Source: Bullera alba
Lineage: Eukaryota > Basidiomycota > Tremellomycetes > Tremellales > Bulleraceae
Direction: 5' to 3'
Assembly: GCA_001600095.1 (NCBI GenBank)
Contig: BCIX01000002.1
Span: forward strand, 930,001-994,000
Length of the DNA stretch: 64,000 nucleotides
Part shown: piece by piece, positions 13,602 through 27,887 of the stretch
Position numbering within the stretch: the stretch's first letter is position 1
Layout of the letters: each line of letters starts with the position of its first letter
Notes under the pieces: generated by a model
What the model saw: the letters and a program-made list of their open reading frames with translations, nothing else
What the model was told of the DNA's origin: nothing
Database searches by the model: none
Made by a program: the position numbers and the translations under genes

Positions 13602-14022
13602 TGTCGGGGTGGGCAGACGACCGCTCTGGATCTTGCTAGTGGTTGGACAGAGGTACCTTGTTCCGTGAGTCTTGTAGAAGCGTGGAGGACGGAGAACGAA
13701 CGAGCATCACAAACACGCTTCCGTTGGAAGACGCCTACGCTGCTGCGACGTCAAGGCATGTGATACAGGTCGTCACGAGTGTTCTTTACAAGTTACATGT
13801 CATATCTAGCTGTCGTCGTACGCATATATAGGGTACTAGAGGGCTCGTCATCGTTATTGTGCTTCGTCTTCGTGTTCTGTGTGTGGGAGAAAACGCAAAC
13901 TCGCAGAGTGCAGGCGGTTCTGGCGGGCTTGCAGGCTGTCCCTGATGCCTCGCTCAGATCTGCCTATCCTGTCGAGTCTTCTCCTTGTGTCTTTCTGCGG
14001 ACAGAACACTTCTTCTTGGCGC
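13602..14022. promoter_or_regulatory. Spacer between EMC1 start and AMPK-beta stop
   Basis: 421 bp between two co-oriented minus-strand genes: the EMC1 promoter plus the 3' untranslated end of the beta-subunit gene. I see no coding exon or repeat in it. Confidence 0.4.
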
Positions 14023-15844
14023 TCATTGAGCAGCCTCTGGTACGGCGGTCGTGACGGGAGGAGCCTCGCCGGAATCTCGTAGGTCATTCAGAGTCGGCTT
14101 GAAGAACATTGTAGTAATGTACTGCGATATCGTCAGCGTTTGCCTCGTACCAAAACGCCGTGCACGTGACAGTTGGGTGTCACTCACCTTTTTCCTGTAC
14201 CTCGTAGTGGTTCCAACACCCAGAGTCCCATTTTTGATCGCACTAGCCGTGAGGTGATTCAGCACGACGTGGTTGGGAACCGCCAGTATCGAGTTGTCAT
14301 CGAGGCCAGCAGGCGTATTGCCATTCACGGGTTCGTCCCAAGTTTTCTTGGGCTCAGTGTTGAGAATGACCTTGTCGAGGATACGAGGCAGCATAGGGGG
14401 TTGAGGTACAGGCGATAGGAAGGGGAAGCGTTCCAGATGCGCATTCAAGGCGGCTGGGGCAAGAAGAGAGGGCAGTTCTTCGATATATTGATAGGCTGCT
14501 AATTGAGCGGGGATCACAGTCGTCCATTGACCTTCGTCCTCTGTATCAAATTCAGCCACCGGTCACACCAAGAATTATCGCTCTGGACTTACCCTCGTTC
14601 TGAGCAGGATGAGCTTTAGCATCCACCTGCCATTCTGCCTTCAACTCCTCTTCCGTCTTTGGCGCCTCGACCTCAAGCCAATTGACCAATGTGCCGTCGT
14701 CATCTGTAGCCGTGGATATCTGCTTCGAGCAGCGCCACGAGTCGTCGACTATGAACTTTAGTCGGTATTGGCCAGGTGGAAGGCGGAGGACAGTGTTGAA
14801 GTCGTGCGTGCTAGCAAAATCCAGTCAGATCAGATCAATATGGTCTGAGGAAGCCGCTCACCTCCTCTTCAGCTTGATCCTGCCCTTCCAGTTGTCTGCA
14901 AAGTTGCCCGTAACGAAGACATTCTTTCCACCGCCATTCCACTGAATTGGCACTTTGACTAGTCCGTCATTCTCCCCTTCCGTTTCTGTGGTGTACTCGC
15001 TGACTGAAGGCGGCGGCGGTGTAGGTGCTGTTGAAGGTGGTGGAGGCTCAGTACCGTTGTTCAGTTGTTTCGAAGGGGAGCCCGAAGGCCGAGATAAAGA
15101 TGTCGACCTACCGACGCCGTTGGGAGGGATGGCAACAGGTCCGGACGCAGGAGGTTTGTGAGAGAAGGGGTTGCGTATTCTAGATGGAGAGGTGGATGCT
15201 GCGGCGGCGGGTGGAGATGAAGGGAAGTATGGATTGACTGGTGCGCCTGCTGAGCCGTCGAGCTGCGTGGCTCTTGGAGAAGGCACGGAGGCGTTGGGAT
15301 CCATTTTCGACAAGGCACCCAGGCGGTCGGTGTTGGCCAGAGGAGAGGCCACCCTGGCCCCTAATGCCTGTCGCCATCGCCCAGAGGTGTTCTCTCGAGT
15401 GGCCGAAGGCGAGGCTGTTTGATTGGCAGGTGTACCGGCGATCTTTTTCGTTTGAGCCTGTGGTGATGAAGTTGCACTGGTAGACGCCAGATGATGGGAG
15501 GTATGTGTGGCGAGGGTCGGGACTGGAGCTGCTGGCGTAAAGGATAGCTTGTTGAGATCTGGGAGTTCGAGCGATTTCCTCCTTCTGGGACTACCGCCTC
15601 GACCGCCCACACCACCATTAGGCGAGGTCGGGTTGGATGATTGGGGTGAGATGTGAGCTGGGCGTTGTGGCATTGGGAGCCTAAGTCCGGGTTGTCTACC
15701 TCCTCCTGATCCTGGTGCGCCTTGTGCTGTGGATTGAGTGACATGGTTACCAACCGCGCCTTGCTGGTTTGTGCGAGAGGGCGAAACACCTGCTTCCCCG
15801 CCGATGCGGGCTGGGGAAGCTTGACTCGAGGGCGTGTTGCCCAT
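14023..15844 (-). CDS. GAL83: SNF1/AMPK complex beta subunit (Gal83/Sip type)
   Basis: Scaffold and targeting subunit of the energy-sensing SNF1 kinase. It starts MGNTPSSQ, which fits the N-myristoylation pattern (Gly2, Ser6) and resembles the start of mammalian AMPK beta. A ~240-residue Ser/Pro-rich disordered region follows. The CBM48 glycogen-binding domain reads 'VPIQWNGGGKNVFVTGNF' with 'DNWKGRIKL', then after an intron 'THDFNTVLRLPPGQYRLKF' and 'DDSWRCS'. The C-terminal ASC domain includes 'PPMLPRILDKVILN', 'AVPNHVVLNHL', 'TTRYRKKYITTMFFKP'. Homologues usually end at the YKP-like motif; here about 20 residues follow. Four exons. Its partner kinase SNF1 lies immediately upstream on the opposite strand. 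Confidence 0.93.
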
Positions 15845-16492
15845 CGTGGGCGGAGCTAGCTCGGGGTGCCAAGTAGTGGTGAGTGGTGGTGGTTGTTTCT
15901 CTTTTGCCTTGATGTGTTGTTGAATGCTTCTATGTCACTGTTGGGGTTATGCTGTGAAGGTGATGAGGATGCTACGAGTAAGGTTGATCACGACTGTCAG
16001 ATTCCAGCAGAGAGAAAGAGGGTTCAGGTAATACGCCCAGGTCCGACCGAGCATGAAGAGGGGGGGGGGAACACGTAATAGTTTCCACTTTGGGCAATTC
16101 AGGAGCATCCCACCCCAGGTCCCCCCTTTCAGCTCCCAGCCTGGCTCCGGGGGGTGGGTGAGCGAGTTGGGATGCTGCATCATCCTATACCAGCTCATCA
16201 CTACCATCACCGAAGCAACCTCCAACCCTCTGTTCACTCTCCTGTCACATAGACACTACGCTCAGCTCCTACTCCCCTCACTATCAACCCACATCAATCA
16301 GCATCACTGTCATACCTTCCCACAGACACAACGTCACACGCCCACGGCATCAACTTACCCGGTACTCCTACTCGCGAGACCAGCTGGCTAGGTAGATCCG
16401 ACCCACACGAGCAATACAGAACACTCTAGGTGTCACCTTTCGAAGCAACACTCTTCGCATAATCCGGGATTCCACCTCAGCCGACTCTCACA
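15845..16492. promoter_or_regulatory. Shared divergent promoter of SNF1 alpha and beta subunit genes
   Basis: 648 bp between the start codons of the two SNF1-complex subunits. It contains a G10 run (16070-16079), a CCCCAG at 16113-16118 (CTGGGG on the minus strand) and a CCGGGG at 16147-16152. The latter two fit the short SYGGRG core bound by Mig1/CreA-type carbon-catabolite repressors. The stretch next to the SNF1 start is C/A/T-rich, as expected for a fungal 5' leader. Function is inferred from position only. Confidence 0.55.
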
Positions 16493-19203
<2,711 letters not shown>

Positions 19204-19867
19204 ATGCTGCCAGAGTACAAAGGCAGGGCCGCGGAGAAGGTGTGAGGGAGGGTAGTGTCCTGTCGGTCGACCGGTCGAGGGCACAAACCAACCGGTGATT
19301 TCTGTGAAGGAGGTGAAATACCTCTCATAGATGGGAATTAGACCGCCGTGTCCCAACCAACATCACAATGGGGCATGGCTTGAATTACTGTGCTTATACT
19401 TGTTACAGTACATGTTCCATAAACTAGAGACGACCAAGGGTACGAGATCATTGAGAAAGGAGAAGACTGGAGGAGGAGTTTCTTACGACAGCACGAAGCA
19501 TCAGCTCAACAAAATACCCTCATTCAGTACCGTAGACGATTGTATCTCATGCCATTTCATGTTTCATGTCTTCCACCGCCACGCACTTCATCTCAGTAAC
19601 TCAGTCCTTAGGCGCGCTGCTGCTCTGGATATATCACTTGTACATCGCTTTATATTCTGTTTGTGGGACCAATGAAAAGGTAGATCATACAAGATAAGAA
19701 TTCTTCGTTGTCGTTATACATACTGCGGGACTTCGACGCTGCTTAGCACTACTGCCTAGCATCGAGACGTCTGGTTGGGGAGGGGGGGGGGAGGTCAATG
19801 AAAAACCAATATGAACCTCTTGATTTTGGATCTTCGGAAGGGGTACCGCCATCTTTCTTCTAATGTT
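19204..19867. other. Convergent 3' intergenic region SNF1 / RPB7
   Basis: 664 bp between two stop codons, expected to hold both 3' untranslated ends. It contains a guanine-rich run (19773-19794, GG-TT-G4-A-G10-A-G2) with G-quadruplex potential on the plus strand. No credible coding exon was found; the open frames here lack family resemblance. Confidence 0.45.
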
Positions 19868-20906
19868 CTATATACCTTCGGGTAATTGACCCAGGTAGTC
19901 TTTCTTGATAGTGCCAATAGCGAACTAAGAGGGGATAAGCTCGAGTTCTTCAAAAGTGCAGAGAGGAGCTCACGATATCGTTCGCCTCGACTCTGCAGCC
20001 GACTAGCTGCATACGGACTTTGGTATCCGGCTGGATGATCTCGTCGCTCGATGCAGATCGATAACATGCCGGCGAGGCATTCGGGTCGAACTTCATATCA
20101 GGTTGAACGAGCTGTCAAGTGGAAGGAGCGCGTTAGCTACACATCCAAATGACCATGGCACGGTTCGAGGGGAAAGGGTATGAGAGTCAGATATTGATCG
20201 ATCAATTACTACAAGATCATCCCGGCATAATCAACTTGGCCCTAAAAAGGGTATATGATGTCCCTATGCTTGCTATTCATCACGAATGGGGGAGGGGTGT
20301 GGAGAGTAGGGGGCAGAGACTTGGACTGCAAACTTACATGCGACGAGACAAACACCTGTAGCGGGCCAACCATGGCAAAGAAGCCCATCTGACAGACAGG
20401 ATTAGTACGTGGGCGGTGATGAGATCCTGGTTCACTCACCTTGTTCACGTTGACCACCTTACCGTCGACGACCTCACCCTTGAAGGGCTTCATGACGACG
20501 GCAGTGTACCAACATCTGAATCTCGCCTGACCCGTGGATGGCAGGATTTTGCCCTCGCCTATCGAGTTGATCTGGATTACAGAGACGATGTATCTTCAAG
20601 AAGCGTCAGCTTAGAACCTCTGTCACTCTTCGAAGCTGTACTGACCCATGCTTCCCGCTACACGTACCCTCGACATCCTCGTACAGCTTTTGCTTGAGGT
20701 AATCCTCCAGCTGGGCTCCAAAGTACGATGGATGTAGGAGGATTGTGTGGGAGAGCTCTCGCTACGGGCCCGGACAGACGTGCAAGCGAGTAGGGTTTGC
20801 GCCAGTGGAGAAGATGAAGAAGAACCGATCAACCAGTGTCAGCACGCAGTAATGATATTGCGGCTTGAGTGTGGTATAGGAAAGGTATACGAACGAGGAA
20901 GAACAT
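19868..20906 (-). CDS. RPB7: RNA polymerase II subunit RPB7
   Basis: Forms the Rpb4/Rpb7 stalk of Pol II, which acts in initiation and in mRNA export and decay. Spliced protein: 'MFFL' + '[15 protein letters not shown]' aligns exactly in length with the family N terminus (MFF..xLxxxIxLHPSxFG). It continues '[14 protein letters not shown]', '[15 protein letters not shown]', '[16 protein letters not shown]', '[16 protein letters not shown]', then an S1-like part with '[12 protein letters not shown]' and '[14 protein letters not shown]'. About 172 residues, the normal size. The first coding exon holds only four codons (20895-20906) and is followed by a 133-nt intron (20762-20894) with an atypical donor GTTCGT. 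Divergent from NOP4. Confidence 0.92.
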
Positions 20907-21497
20907 CCTGTCCAGCGTATTCTATGACCTTCGGAAGTCGCCCTTTGCCCTTTGATACCCTTGATCTTGAGCTTGCGTCCGAAGTTGGCCCTTTCGACGT
21001 GAGGATCACTGGGAATCACCCGCAATGCCTTGTCTGCTGTTGCTGGACGGATGTTTGATCCTGCTCGCGCTTTGTCCTTGAGAGAACAAGAGGGGCTCGG
21101 ATCGCCCACTTCTCACCTCCCCCGCTGCTTTGCCCGTAAGTCGTCCTCGGTCGAGCTGCTGATGAGAGGCGAGAAGGAAGGACAGTTGTTGATCGTCGAC
21201 ACGGACACAGGAGACGACCTATCTCATGAGACTGGTTGTAGTGTGGGGGGGTTGTTTGGTGGAAGAGCGAGAGAAGACGAAAGAGGTTTGTTGGAAACTG
21301 CACAATGGGTGCGGAAACAAATTTATCAGGCCGCTGGATCCTGACGTGGCAGCCTGGCTGGACGCGTTTGCTTCCGTCGGTTGCACGCTGAGGACCTCCA
21401 CTTTTGGTTTCATGAATTTTGAATGCTCTGCAACCTGTACTCAGCTGAAGATCAACAGATTGATATCTCTACTAAGGATCAATCATCGCCTGTTACA
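20907..21497. promoter_or_regulatory. Divergent intergenic region RPB7 / NOP4
   Basis: 591 bp between two divergent start codons, so both promoters lie here. A run of seven G occurs near 21242-21250. No extra gene is supported. Confidence 0.45.
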
Positions 21498-24400
21498 ATG
21501 GCGCAAGACGACTTTATGGCGTTCGATGATGCTCCCGAAGCTGGAGCATCGATCAAGAAGGAGAAAGGCCCCAGAGAGAAGTAAGTGAACCGCTACGTCA
21601 CCGAGCAACTCTTGAGCAGCACTGACTGTCTCTATCTCAGCACAACCGTCTTTGTCTCGTCTTTGCCATACACCGCCACGACAACTGATCTGATCACTCA
21701 CTTCTCCTTCCTGGGACCAGTGCGACATGGATTCATAGCCACGGATAGGGAGTCGGGAAAGTCAAAAGGAGTCGGATATGTGACGTACTCGCTGAGAGAA
21801 GACGCCGAGAAAGCTATTGAAGAGCTGGATGGCGGGGAGTTTGGCGGAAAGGGGAGGAAGATCAAGGTCATCTGGGCTGATCACAAGGTGGGTTTCGACG
21901 GGTCAGCTCTGCGCTTTCTGTTGTAGTTGAGCTGATCAAGGACATGCCTCGATAGCCCACGATGAAGGAGAGAGGGACTGCCGACAGAGAGCCCAAGAAA
22001 GTCAAGAAGGAGCCTGTCGCAGAGACGGTCAAGGACCCGAATGCTATCAGGACGCTTGTCCTCTCTGGTCTGCCGAAGGACATCACCAAGAACGTACTGT
22101 GGAAGCGGGTCAGGAAAGTACACGATGGGGTGGACTTGAGGTATCCTGTTGAAGGGGAAGCCGATACTGGTACGTCAGCTTTCAATCTCGGAAGAATGAA
22201 ACGTGCTGACAATATGGTTTGCTTAGCACACATCATCTTCCCATCGCACAACGAGGCGCTGCAGTCACTCGGAAAGCTACATGGACATACTTACAAAGGC
22301 CTGGTCATGTCCTGTGTCCTGAAGAAACGGCTAGAGAAGCTCACTGCTGGCGGCGAGGGCAAGTCGCCAAGTCATGCGGGTCGACTGATCATCCGAAACT
22401 TGTCATGGGACGTGAGTGTCTCAGACCTGGATCCTTCTAGATTTTCTCGCTGACACGAAGTATAGACCACGGAACAGGATCTCCGGTCCGCTTTCCTACC
22501 CTACGGACCTATACACTCGATCGATCTACCTAAAGCGCCATCAAAACTCCCCAGTACTGGGTCCAAGCCCGCTCCGCCTCGTGCGAGAGGTTTCGCCTTT
22601 GTCTGGTTCTTGACGAGGAAAGACGCCGAAGCGGCCATGGAGGCAATGAATGGCAAGGTGATCCCCAAGGCCGGCGCTGTCAAGGGTAAAGGAAAGGAGA
22701 GAGAGGGCGAGGGTCGACCCATCGCCGTCGACTGGGCTTTGAGCAAGGATCAGTGGGAGAAGGCACAACAGGACGGTCAGGAGGTCAAGAAGGAGGACGA
22801 TGCAGAGTCGTCGAGTTCTGGCTCTAGCTCCTCATCGTCGTCTGGTGACAGTGACAGTGACAGTGAAGAGGACTCTGAAGACTCGTCAGACGAGGGAGCA
22901 GATGAGGACGCGGAGATGGACGATGAAGAGGAAGAGGAGGAAGAGCCCACGAAGCCGAAATTGCCAACGGTGGATGTTGGTTCGACGCTCTTCGTCCGAA
23001 ATCTGTCATTCGACGCTACAGAGCAGGAGCTCATGACTCTGTGAGTCTAGACACCATGTCTGCATTTGGCCTTGCTAACCTTCGCACAGCTTCCGGACGT
23101 TTGGACCCCTTCGTTACGCTCGAATCACGATAGACAAGAGCACTGGCCGGTCAAGAGGTTCCGGCTTTGTCTGCTTTTGGAACACGGAACATGCCGATGC
23201 GGCCATTGCCGAGGCGGAGAAGGTCGCTCAGGAGACAGGTGCCAACGCCATGCCTGTAAGTACTGATACACGGATGTGTGAGTCTTTGAACTTGACTGAC
23301 TCAATGTAGCTGGGAGGCAAGAACCCCTTCGCTCTGCCTACGGTGCTTACTGCCGACCCATCGTCTTCCCTGACCAGCAAGCTGGTCCTGCACGGGCGTA
23401 CGCTCGAGGTGTCCCGTGCGGTGACTCGAGAAGAGGCCGGAAGAATGAAAGAGGACGGAGAGAGGGCTAGGACGGCTGGCGATAAGCGAAACACGTACCT
23501 CATGCGAGAGGGTGGTGAGTCAATCCCGTCAAAAGTTATACTGGTCGCCCGATGCTGATTGGTACCTTCATCTTCTAGTCATCTTCCCCAACTCGCCCGC
23601 AGCTGCTGCTTTGCCTGAGGCTGAGGTTGAAAAGCGACAATCCTCCTTCAACGCTCGAAAGACATTACTCCGATCCAACCCCTCGTTGTACATCTCCAAA
23701 ACCCGTTTGTCGATCCGACAGATCCCACTCTTTGCCACGGACCGAACTCTGAAACGACTCGCAATCCACGCCGTGCGGGACTTTGACAAGGAAGTCAGAG
23801 AAGAGACGCGTGAGCCTTTGAGCAGGATAGAAGAAGCCGACGACACATTGTCCCCCGCTCTGGCCGCCAAGACGAGCAAGAAGAAGGGCAGGGGAGAACG
23901 AGAGACGCCGGTGATCCAGTCCAAGGTCGTGAGGCAGACGGAGAAGTTGGACCCCTTGACCGGTCAAGGTCGATCCAAGGGCTATGGATTCTTGGAAATG
24001 CGATCGCACAAGGATGCGCTGAAGGTCCTCCGTTGGGCCAACAACAACGCCGATGTGGGCAAGTTACTGGCTGAGTGGCACGCCGAGGAGCTCAAGGAGC
24101 TGTTCGAGCGGACCAAGAAGGACTTGGAGGCCGCGAGGAAGGAGAACAAGGAGAAGGAGGTGGAAGACCTGGAAATGAGGGTCAGGAGGATAGAAGTGAG
24201 ATTGGGAGAGAAGGAGGCCGGGGGAATGCGAGGTGGAAAGACGCTCTTGATCGAGTTCAGTATCGAAAACGTGCAGGTGAGTATAACCCTCCACCCTTGA
24301 GCAGTGCATAGCCAACTGACAACCTGGTGGTAGGTGGTCAAGAGGCGTGTTGAGAAGATTACCGCGGCGAGAGAGGACGCTGTCGATGGCAAGCCCGTCG

Positions 24401-24726
24401 ATCGCAAGAGGAAAGCGGCAGAGGATAGCGACGACGAGCCCGATGTCCAAGACGGCGGAAAGGCTGCCAAGGGCAGGGATGGATCTAAGAAACCCAGGAG
24501 AGATCAGAAACGAGATGGCAAGCCATCGCGTGGCGGTAAAGACGGAAAAGACGGTCAGGATCGACGGGATGGTAAGGGAGGTAGAGGTAGAGACGGCAAG
24601 GCACCGGCCGGGGGTGATAACAAGGCCGAGAGCAAGGTCCCCGAGAAGAAGGGTCTTGAGAAGATGGGCGCTCAGTTGGGCAGCATGATTGGCAGGAAGA
24701 GAAAGTCGAGGAAGGGCGGCAAGTAG
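21498..24726 (+). CDS. NOP4: Nucleolar RNA-binding protein NOP4 (RBM28)
   Basis: Four-RRM nucleolar protein needed for 27S pre-rRNA processing and 60S assembly. RRM1: 'TTVFVSSLPY' (RNP2) and 'KSKGVGYVTY' (RNP1). RRM2 is degenerate: 'RTLVLSGLP' and 'AHIIFPS'. RRM3: 'RLIIRNLSWD' and 'RGFAFVWF'. An acidic Ser/Asp/Glu tract (about 22800-22950) follows, then RRM4 'STLFVRNLSFD' and 'RSRGSGFVCF'. A long helical region includes 'GRSKGYGFLEM', and the tail is strongly basic, with Lys/Asp/Gly repeats (about 24480-24720), typical of nucleolar proteins. Eight introns; about 930 residues, longer than the yeast protein mainly through linkers and tail. Start ATG 21498-21500 is followed by 'MAQDDFMAFDD'. Confidence 0.9.
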
Positions 24727-24918
24727 TTGGGGTAACCCAAACTGATCACGGTCGATGCACTTCTTGAGCGATGTACGAATAATGCCTCAAGTATATCGCA
24801 CCAATGTTCGTCCCCTGCATGCGTGTATGAGAGGTCGGCTGGTCGCCCTTCCGCAAATCAGGTACTCGAGTAACGAGCTTCGTTTAACAGCTCTTGGGCT
24901 CCAGGTGTCCACTTTTGT

Positions 24919-26059
24919 TCACCTTGTACTGGAACTACCGAAACCCGTCGCCCTCCTCATCTCGCCCAAACCCGAATTGCCGGAGTTACTAGGTCCAACT
25001 CCTCTATCATCGTCGTCGTCGAATCGTCTCTGCGTTGTCCCTCTGTAAGTTGAAGGCCCAGCGGTATTCCTATTAGCCAGCGAAGAGGCGAGGTATCCTG
25101 CAGCTACGCCGCCCGCCAGACCGCCCAGGAATCCCGGGCCTGTTGTGGTCGGTGCTGCGGTGGCTCCTGGCTGAGTCTGCCTGGCCTCTTCTGGAATCTT
25201 GGTGTACGGTGGTGGTGGGTGGGAATGATGGTGATGATGACCACCACCGCCGCCGCCAAATCCAGGTCCACCGCCGCCTCCCCCTCCACCGCCCCAGGGG
25301 AAGAAGGAGGATACCGGCGGTGGAGCAAATCGAGGTGCAACGCTGAGTAGGACTGATCGGACAATGGTGTAGAGAAGGATGAAAGTGACAACGAAGAAGA
25401 GCGCAGAGAAGGCTTTATCGATGTATCTCTCTGTAAAAGTCGTTCAGCGAGTGACGCGAGGGGATCGACGTCAGAGCTCACCGATTGTATTGTGTTTTGG
25501 CATCCCGTGGCCTTCGTACATCAGGTTCTGGTCTGTTCTGTGCAGATCATACTCCAGTCCACAAGATCCTGATATCAATCACAGATATCAGCATCACATT
25601 GACCCAAGACACCGCTCTTTGCTTACCCTGTAGCACATTGGCGTCACCGGCTTTAGACCATCCCTCGCATGAAACGTCCGTCTTGCCTAGTCTCAACCCT
25701 GAAGGCAGATCGGTCGAGCACTACATCAGGTAGAGCACGTTATCAGCAATGTGTTCATCAGAAACCTCGATCGTGTGTTCGGTCCAACAAGGAAATTTCC
25801 GACTCACCTTCCATTGAACATTGCCCAAGCCGTCATCGCCCATATTGCTACACTGCACGACTTGCGGTTGAAACAGATCACACGCCCGACCCACACACGT
25901 TAGCTGCTCTATCAGAATCATCAGCTTCGTGACATCAATCCAATCAACTAGAATCCCAGCTGACTCACGGATTGGTGACACCCTCCGACTAGCCGTCTGG
26001 GCATCGGCATGAAAGGTGAGAGTTTTGATGTTCTTCAAAGCTACTTTCTTGTGTACCAT
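24919..26059 (-). CDS. SARAF-like ER membrane protein (store-operated calcium entry regulator family); N terminus uncertain
   Basis: The SARAF/TMEM66 family is ER-resident and in animals restrains store-operated calcium entry. The lumenal domain is clear across exons: 'VALKNIKTLTFHADAQTASR', 'QLTCVGRAC', 'PQVVQCSNMGDDGLGNVQWK', 'LRLGKTDVSCEGW', 'VLQGSCGLEYDL', with the family's cysteines. One transmembrane helix follows ('ALFFVVTFILLYTIVRSVL'), then a cytosolic tail rich in Pro, Gly and His ('GGGGGGHHHHHSHPPPP') ending 'RATGFGSSSTR'. An in-frame ATG at 26057-26059 gives 'MVHKKVALKN', but the family carries a signal peptide, and a good acceptor (CAG) sits just before this ATG. A 5' signal-peptide exon is therefore probably upstream; I could not identify it. 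The function in fungi is not established. Confidence 0.8.
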
Positions 26060-26521
26060 CTTGCTGAATGTACACGAATTCAAGTGAGCACGAAGTGACA
26101 AGATCGAGGCGACACTTTCTAGTAGTGGTCAAGGATGGATGATGGCGATGAATTGACAAAGCAGAGGATGCTCCAACACTCAACGTGGAAGGCGTTGACA
26201 GTGGACCACCTCCACGTCGAGCCAACTTTGTTTGGTTCCGCTCGTGGAAATTTGCAGATCCGCACGCAGGTGCGCAAGTGATAACGAAGTCATGACCCGA
26301 GCATGCGAGGCGTGAGAGGTGACAGTGCCCGCTTCTACCACCAGCTGATTGCTACCCGTGCTGGATGCCTGCAGTCTGGTCACAGCAGACTGAATGGCAA
26401 GCTCCTCAACACGCCCCACATCCTTCACAGTGCTTATACGATGACAAATGCATGTCTCATGAAGACGCAATCCGTATCCTCATCCCGACTACGAAACCAC
26501 AAACCCAGCCAGCGAGTCGGC
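26060..26521. promoter_or_regulatory. Spacer between SARAF-like gene and RPS2 stop
   Basis: 462 bp. Expected to contain the promoter and possibly a missing first coding exon of the SARAF-like gene, plus the RPS2 3' untranslated end. No convincing hydrophobic signal exon with ATG and GT donor was found on the minus strand. Confidence 0.4.
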
Positions 26522-26812
26522 TTAGTAAGCGTTCTTCTTGGCCTGGATCTGGAGGTGGTGAGAGTGCTCGTCCAGAGGGTTCTGGCCGGCGGGGATGATG
26601 GTCCAGAGGTCTGGGGACTGGAACTGGACGGGGGGTCAGCCATATTCACGTGGTGACTATGCTAGGGTGTACTCACCTGGTAGGTCTTGGAGAGAGCAGC
26701 CATGGTAGCCTTCAAGAAGTTGATCTGAGTGGCAGTCGAACCCTTAGCCTGGGCTGAAGAAGGGGTTAGTGGGAGTCTGATCGGCGGTTCAGAAATATAC
26801 GCACTGTAGCAA

Positions 26813-26850
<38 letters not shown>

Positions 26851-27530
26851 TGGGGCAGCGACGATACCAGTTCCTCGAGCTAACATGTTCGGGTTAGTGG
26901 CTGTTACTGCTCAGCAGTCGAGGCCGACTCACGAGCTGGGATAAGTCGGCACATGACGGAACCGGCCTTTCCGGAGACCTTGCATGGAACAGTGTGTGGC
27001 TCAGCAATGTGCGAACCCCAGTAACCTCGTCGGACGGGGACAATGGAGAGTTTGGCGGTGATGATGGCACCTCGGATGGCGGTAGCGACTTCCTTGGCAC
27101 ACTTGATACCGAGACCAACGTGACTGTAGGAGGATGTAGTATCAGCACAGAACGCCTGGACGTCGAGCGACCTGCGCCGTCCAATCTCCACTCACCCGTC
27201 GAAGTCACCGACGGCAACGGCAGCCTTGAATCGGGTTCGCTGACCGGCAGACGTCTGTTTCTGGACTGGGGCGATGGACATGACCTCGTCCTTCAAGGTT
27301 GGGAGGAAGATGTCGACAATCTGGAACTCTTTGACGGGCAGAGAGAACAGGTAGATCTCCTCCATCGACTTGATCTTTCCGTCCTTGACTAATCGACCGA
27401 GTTTGGTGACGGGGACCCATTCCTTCTCCTCGTCCTTCTTTCCACCTCGTCGAGGTCCCCTTCGTCCACGGGGAGCACCTCGTCCTCGACCGAATCCACC
27501 TCGGCCACCGGCAGCAGCTCCTTCAGCCAT
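26522..27530 (-). CDS. RPS2: 40S ribosomal protein uS5 (Rps2)
   Basis: Small-subunit protein of the decoding-site entrance. The N terminus has the eukaryotic RGG-rich extension ('[20 protein letters not shown]'). The uS5 core follows with '[17 protein letters not shown]', '[16 protein letters not shown]', '[13 protein letters not shown]', '[18 protein letters not shown]', '[13 protein letters not shown]', '[14 protein letters not shown]', '[16 protein letters not shown]' and a C terminus ending 'KKNAY'. Five exons, about 260 residues, as expected. The start codon (27528-27530) is preceded by an A-rich leader (ACAAAACGACAAA), typical of highly translated mRNAs. Confidence 0.96.
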
Positions 27531-27691
27531 TTTGTCGTTTTGTGTTTTGTGGGTGGTAAGTCGAGCTGTTGTCGACCTGTGATACCAGAAACGATGCTTG
27601 AAGGATGAGCTAGCACGACCTCTTGCTCTAACTCTATGCAGCACGTCCTCGACGGTCGCACACTCGCTCGCCCACGGGCCACGAGCATCGT

Positions 27692-27721
27692 CGGCGTTAT
27701 GGCGAAAAATGGATAACGCCG
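27692..27721. repeat. Perfect 9-bp inverted repeat upstream of RPS2
   Basis: CGGCGTTAT and ATAACGCCG flank a 12-nt loop, about 165 bp upstream of the RPS2 start codon. It could be a palindromic binding site or a hairpin; function unknown. Confidence 0.6.
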
Positions 27722-27887
27722 GGGGTTTGCACTGTCGGAGTTAAGGATTTCGCAAGCCTGGTTTGCGTCCGAGATCACAGGCAGGCCTATGAGCCGCCGA
27801 TTTGCCTTCATCGGCGAAGACCGGCGTGGCGTTCGCTCAGGTCCGCGCCGAACTCAAATAAGCTTACTGACCTTGGCGCAACGTCCT

